The notes under the pieces: generated by a model
Seen by the model: only the letters and a program-made list of their open reading frames with translations
Databases searched by the model: none
What the model was told of the DNA's origin: nothing
From: Yponomeuta sedellus
Taxonomy: Eukaryota; Arthropoda; Insecta; Lepidoptera; Yponomeutidae
Length of the DNA: 64,000 bases
Direction of reading: 5' to 3'
Assembly (NCBI GenBank): GCA_934045075.1
Contig: OW203747.1
Coordinates: forward strand, 12,987,894-13,051,893
Program-made: the position numbers and the translations under genes
Shown: positions 23,001-29,500 of the stretch, in pieces
Layout of the letters: every line of letters starts with the position of its first letter
Position numbering within the stretch: position 1 is the first letter of the stretch

Positions 23001-26000
23001 TTAAAAACCTATTTAGAGGCTAAAAATTCCGTCCATGCCGGGACTCGAACCCGCGACCTCTGGCTAACCGTGCCAGCGCTCTCCCAACTGAGCTAATGGG
23101 CTACTCACCGGCATCAGTGAAATTTCGAACCTCTTTACAATACTCTCTGTATTACGTGCAAGCAGCGACATCTGTCTGAAGTCCATTGGCTCAGTTGGCA
23201 GAGCACTGGCACGGTTAGGTAGAGGTCGCGTGTTCGAGTCCCGGCATGGATGGATTTTTTTTAGCCTCTAAATAGGTTTTTTAGATTGTCCTTGGCACGG
23301 GTTAGTGCATTAAAAATAATATAATCTGGAAACAGTGTTTAGTTTTTGGAGTTTTTTTCCGAAATGATCTAGATATTGAAATAGACATCCAGTTTAACTT
23401 GTAACGTTCAATAAGTCACAGTTTGTCTTATCTTCTATCTTATAATATAAAAATGAATCGCTGAATGTGTTGGTAAGCGCAAATCTCGAGAGCAGCTGAA
23501 CCGATTTTGCTAATTCTTTTTTAAATATTCCTTGAAGTACGAGGATGGTTCTTACGGAGTGAAAAATAAAAAAAAATTAAGAATTGACTATGAATAAAGA
23601 CACAGGATAAAGGGCTAGGTCCAGCAGTGGACTAATATAGCCTGAAGAAGAAGAAAGAATCGACTGTTAGGCGGTACGAAGTTCGCTGGGTCAGCTAGTT
23701 TTGAATAGAATACTTTGATTGATGGATAGTGAAATAAAATATATTGATGACGTCACTCTGTAATGTATGGCAGTCGTTAAGCCATGCCAGAGGCCTTATG
23801 GGCGGCTTGATAACTTCTAACAGTAAGGCCCGCCACTGTGGTGGAGTATGTCCTAACCTTCCTGCGATGCAGGAAGAGACCCGTGCCCCAGCAGTGGGGA
23901 CTTACAAGGCTTGATATCGATATTGTGTACTATTTATCATAAACGGCTTACTCTTAAATTGTATTGTTAGTCTTTGCATTAAGTATATTTCCATTATAAC
24001 AATTTATAACACTAACTGTTTATTGCCAAAATAGAAAAAAATTCTTTGTTTGAAACCAAACTATGGTTTGAATTTAAATTATTTCTGTGAACACATTTAC
24101 TTTTGTCCTAATAAATTATTGATTTCTGATCCACAGTATGACGACTTTTGGGTATCGCCACACTGTTTTCCCGACATGAAGAAGCGTGCCTACAACCTGT
24201 ACCGGCGACTGCAGTACTCCATGCTGGTGTTGGTGAAGGGGGATCTCAACTATAGGAAGCTTTTCAGCGACGTCAACTGGGTGCCCACCACGCCGATCAT
24301 ACAGTCCATGCGAGGTAGGGTGGAAAATATACAGGGTGTAATATAAAAATATACAGGAATACTTCCATTCCTGTCAGACCTAGCTATGCGTAGCTACGGT
24401 CTTGAAGAGGAGTTATGTGGCGAGCACATGTCAACTCTGCGCGCGCACTACAAAATCCAACATTCCTGCATCGCGCAATCAAAGTGTTTCAATGACATAC
24501 CATAAATATAACGTCCGACTAACAACAGTTGGACCGGCCGTTCCCAGGCATACGATCTGCCTGGCGGGAAATTTCCCTTTATAGTGGAAGAGCACGATCA
24601 CCCACTCTTCCCTATACCCTCATGAATGTTCGCAAAATTGAGGGTTCCACTCGTGGTTCTTCTCCTTCTTCTTCAGGCTATATTATGTAGTCCACTGCTG
24701 GACATAGCCCTCCCCTAATGAGCGCCATGCTGTCTTCAGCTTGCCGCATCCAGCATCTGCCTGCAGTTTTTCGCAGATCGTCATCCCACCTGGTCGGAGG
24801 GCGTCCTACACTACGTTTGCCGAGTCGCGGTCTCCACTCAAGAACACGTTTACACCAACGGTTGTCGGTTCTTCGCGAGATATGGCCAGCCCACTGCCAC
24901 TTCAGCTTGCTGATTCTCTGAGCTATGTCGATAACTTTGGTTCTCTGTCGGATGCATTCGTTGCGAATCCTATCCTTCAGAGAAACTCCGAGCATAGCTC
25001 TCTCCATAGCTCGCTGAGCGACTTTGAACTGGTGGACCAGCCCTTTCGTAAGTGTCCATTTCTCAGCCGTCCACTCGTGGTTGCGAACATTTAAAAGATG
25101 TTGAAAGGTGAAGAAATAGAAAAAGGTGAGTGTGCTTGTATGCGTGTAAGTATGGCTGCGTATGACAGTGTGAGTGCGTGTTTGTTCCGTTTTCATGCTC
25201 CGTGAGTCACCAGAAGGCCCTTGCTGAAAATCAGTGTTGTGGGTGCAAACCCTCAGCTTATGCTGAGCATGAGGCCTATTTTCCGCTGCACCGACATACA
25301 GTGTATAACTGAAACCAGTAGCGTTGGCATTTTTCGTTGTTGGTTCCTCTTTTCTAGTTCTGGGTAGTTCTGCTTTTTTATTCCTGCTTTCTTCTCTATG
25401 TTTTCCTTTTCTTGTAAAATTTGGTATGTCTATGTGGCGTAAAATACATGTTTTATTTATCTTTCTTTCTTTTCTCGGATTTACTTTATCCCTATCTGTT
25501 GAATTTCTGCAAAATATTAATCCATATCGCAACACGGAAGCCACAATGCCATGATAGGCAGATAGTACTGCAACATATGCAATATGAGAAGCGCTCGTTG
25601 CCTAATCGAACCGAATGATTGGAATCAATCAATTGAGTTAAGCAACAACAGGCTTGGTCACGTGCAGGATGGGTGACCGTCCCGTGACTACCGCTAGTGG
25701 CATTTTTCCGAGCGCTTCCGTGCTTCGCAAGGCGCTTTAAGCCGTTGGTGCCGGCTGTCATGTAATGGCAGTCGTTAAGCCATGTCAGGCCTTATGGGCG
25801 GCATGATAACTTCTGACAGTAAGTCCCGCCACTCTCTCACAATCATCCACCAACCCGGACTTGGCCCCCGTGGTGGAGTATGGCCTAACCTTCCTGCGAT
25901 GCAGGAAGAGACCAGTGTCCCAGCAGTGGGGACATACGAGGGTTGAAATTGATGCAATATGAACTGAGTATTGTACTGTAATGTTGTATTGTTTCGCAGG

Positions 26001-26538
26001 CTTCCACCCGGCCCCGATCGCCGTACTCCGGACGGTCAAGTCCGAGATAATAACTGGGATACCCAAGAAGAAGTACGACAAGTTTATGCTGAAGGGTCCC
26101 GGGAGTAAGGACCCCAAATGGATGCTGAGCGGCGAGTTCGGGTAAGCGCTGCGCGGTCAGTGTACGTGGACGCACGTGGAGTGGATGGATAATGTTTAAT
26201 TGTAGCGTCTTAAAGCCGTATAGCCGAAGCAAATTAAATTGAAAAAAAAAAAGCGTTTTGAGAAATTGATTTCCAGAAACTGGATATCATTTTAATACAA
26301 AATATCATTGCGCGGTTTTTTGGTCCCGAAAAGTTGAGCTCACCTCCTGGGACCGTTAAAACTCAGATTACACGCATTGAGGACCAAACGAAGGTATTAA
26401 AATGAGATCCAGCTTTCTGGAAATTAATTCCTTGCTTTTTACCCGACTGCAGCGAAGCCCAAAAGGAGGGTAATGTGTTTAGTGCGTATGTATGTATGTA
26501 TGTATGTATGTATGTATGTATGTATGTATGTATGTATG

Positions 26539-26569
<31 letters not shown>

Positions 26570-29500
26570 GTATGTCCGATTCTATGTTCCCTCATAACTC
26601 CTTAACCAATGGTCAGATTTTGTTAAACAAGGTGTCATTCGATTCGGCATCCTTGCGCGGGTGTCATAGGCTATATAAAATCATAATTATGCGATCAGAA
26701 CCGTGACGAAAAATAAAATTCGTTAAGAAGCTTCGTTAAAGTACAGCTAGGAGCCACTAGATGGCGCTGTTATATTTAGTTTATTGAATTCAAATACTAA
26801 TTTTATTGAACTACCCCCAACAGGTGTGAAATATTTAAAACAGAATTTTGCGGATGACGTAGGTTACATAAAATCAGCATTAATAGAGAACCAACGGAAC
26901 AAAAAATAAAATTTACTTCTAAGCAATTAAAGTACCACTTTTAGCCACTTGATGGCGCTGCTATATTTTATTTATTCTAATACATGTGTATACATAATTT
27001 CGGCTTTGGTCCACATGTAAACAAACCATTTATAGAATCGGTACAAATGCGGAAAGAAATAATTCCTATAAAGTGGTTTGATCCTTCTAGATCATTCATT
27101 TAATTAAAAAATATAATTTTGTTTAACTACGCCTAACACGTGCACAGTATTTAAAAGAGAATTTTGCGGGTGTCGTTAATTACAAAAAATCAGCATCAAT
27201 AGAGAACAAACGCAACACAAATAATATTCACTTCTAAGTAATTAAAGTACTGTAGCATTAGTTCCTCTACCCAACCACAGATGGCGCTGTTTGTGTTCTA
27301 AATTGCGGTATGGTTTTGTCCGAAGGCCCTACATAATATTAAACAAAAATGGATAGTATTAGAGCACTCGACCAATCACTTCGACCAATACTGACTGTCC
27401 CCTAATAATTGGCACGACTAGTGACGTAGGTAATATACCTCGCTTTGCGCTGTGGTGCGAGAAGTACAGTTACTAATCCGTAATCCTTAGTAAGTTTCAT
27501 ATTGCTTCAATAAATAGATCCCTAAGTACGTGCTGTCGTGCTGAAACAACGTTTCTCTTCTTTTCTGCTGAAACCCTGTCCTACAGTACCACTTTTAGCC
27601 ACTAGGTGGCGCTGGCATATATTTATTCTAGTACATGTATAAATTTACAGAATATCAGCTTTGCTCTACATGTAAAGAAACCGTCTATAGAAACGGTATA
27701 AGTGCTGAAAAAAATAATGCCTATAAAGTGTTTATTTCTTTCTACGCCATTCGTTTATCTCATTAATTTAAGAAATATCAACCTCATAGGGGGTAATAAT
27801 ACATTACTGCAGAGGCCGAGAAGTAAGGGATTGCTGGACGAGTTTGGGATAGACGTCTAGAACGAGTCCTGCAATCCCTGTTCCGGCCGAGGATTGTATA
27901 ATGCTTTTCTCAAACAATGCGAGGAAATATTAATATTAGAATAATTACTAGGTAATTAAGAAATAATAGTTTAGTTTGCCGCCTTTTTTATTTTTTAAAT
28001 ACACTAACATATTTGATTACCATGTTTAACCGCACAAAAACCAATACCATAGATTGTTTTTTTTTAATCTTGCAAGTATGCTTACATAACTTAGTAGGTG
28101 GTTGGCTGTATGTAATTTTTCCTTGGTCAGTTTAATTTTAGTAAGTATTTAAAAAGTTAGAGCAGCGGACGGTAATGGATTTTCATACTTACTTTACTGG
28201 CTTAGGCCAGTAAAGTGAGGCGGGAGCCATAAAAGAGAAACTTTGTGGCTTTATTTCATGGTAATAATAACACAAACATTTCCGAGCATGTTTGAGAAAA
28301 AAATATTAATTTCTTAACACTGATATTAATTTCCTACTGACACTTAGACCAAAACTAACTGAACAAAATATATAAAGTGTAGCATGTAACTCCTTTTCCC
28401 CTGTGCGGTCATAGTCAGACAAGCTGGGTTCAAAGAAGAAACAACGAAGAAACAAACACTGTTCTAACAACAGTGGAAGAAAAATAAATGATAAAAAAAT
28501 ATTTGAACGCTCTCACTGGTAACCGAAGACGGATCCTCCGTAACCTCGTATCGTAGGACCCATGAAATTTTAAAAAATTCTAGTTCTATTCATCTTAACG
28601 AATTTTATCTCGTTTCCTCCGAAAATAAGATTATGATTTTGTGTTAGGTTTCCTGTTCACTTGTGAGACCAAAGATTGCTTATCTACACCTAAATATTCA
28701 GTAAAATTTTTCAATGCTTTAGGGGGCCACCTCAAGATGAATTTGTTATAGTTTCATTTTAATACAGTAATATTTTGGCATTCAGAAAACCAAGATTTTG
28801 TATGTCTCCACGCCCATGCCACAACTCTAAATAACTACGCCAGGCCGAAGGCCGAGCCCCATCATGCGGGTGCGAGGAAACTTGCCGTGACGAGGTTGAA
28901 GGCCGAGCCCAATACAAGTCGCGGCACGGCCGAAGGCTGTGAAGCGGGCTAGATGAATACTCCCACGGCGATTCCAAATGCTGAGCTCTATTTACGCTGA
29001 TGCCAAATGGAGAGACTATTAGCGCGGCCGAAGGCCGCAACAGTTACTTAAAGTTGCTGTTAGGAGGAAACCTGTCGCGCCTTTGTACAGGCCGCGGCTG
29101 AAGGCTCAGACCATTTATGTTCCCATTTGCAAGTCCTTATTCTAAGTAATTAGCGAGACCGAAGACTGGGCCCAGCAATGCAAGCACGAAGAATTCTACT
29201 CTGGAGATATCGAAAGCTGAGCGCCGTTCAGGTCGAAGAGATAATTCGTGACTATTCCAGTCCCCACCTACAATCGTTAACATTAAATAACTAGGTGCAG
29301 TGGAGCGTTTTTAGGCTACATAAAAAACAGACAATTTATGTAAGGATAATAAAGAAAAAAATCTGTCGTTTCCTTTGCAAATATTCTAGATAGTTTACCA
29401 CCATTAGACCATATTCATTATACTAGCTAAATAATATCGTACGACATAAATTTTTAATGCAGGCAGGTGGTACCTATGACTATATCAAACAAGTATATCA

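Larger units (their letters stand above)
26440..27785. repeat. Degenerate tandem repeat region with CTCF-like motifs
   Basis: Starts tttacccgactgcagcgaag. Blocks recur with acttctaag.aattaaagta, gccact.g.tggcgctg and acatgtaaa.aaacc: about 26745-26830, 26920-27130, and 27230-27780 (the last split by a solo LTR). Hexamer-like motif copies at 26753, 26944 and 27598 read ccactagatggcgct, ccacttgatggcgct and ccactaggtggcgct. Confidence 0.7.

Noticed and set aside
24678..25544. 288-residue minus-strand protein as a host gene
   Set aside because: Only the last roughly 115 residues are protein-like and they match the C-terminus of RTE-type LINE proteins. The rest is chance open frame.
27251..27585. 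TG...CA element as a MITE
   Set aside because: The 4-bp duplication, short TGTAG/CTACA ends without longer TIRs, and an internal aataaa fit a solo LTR better.
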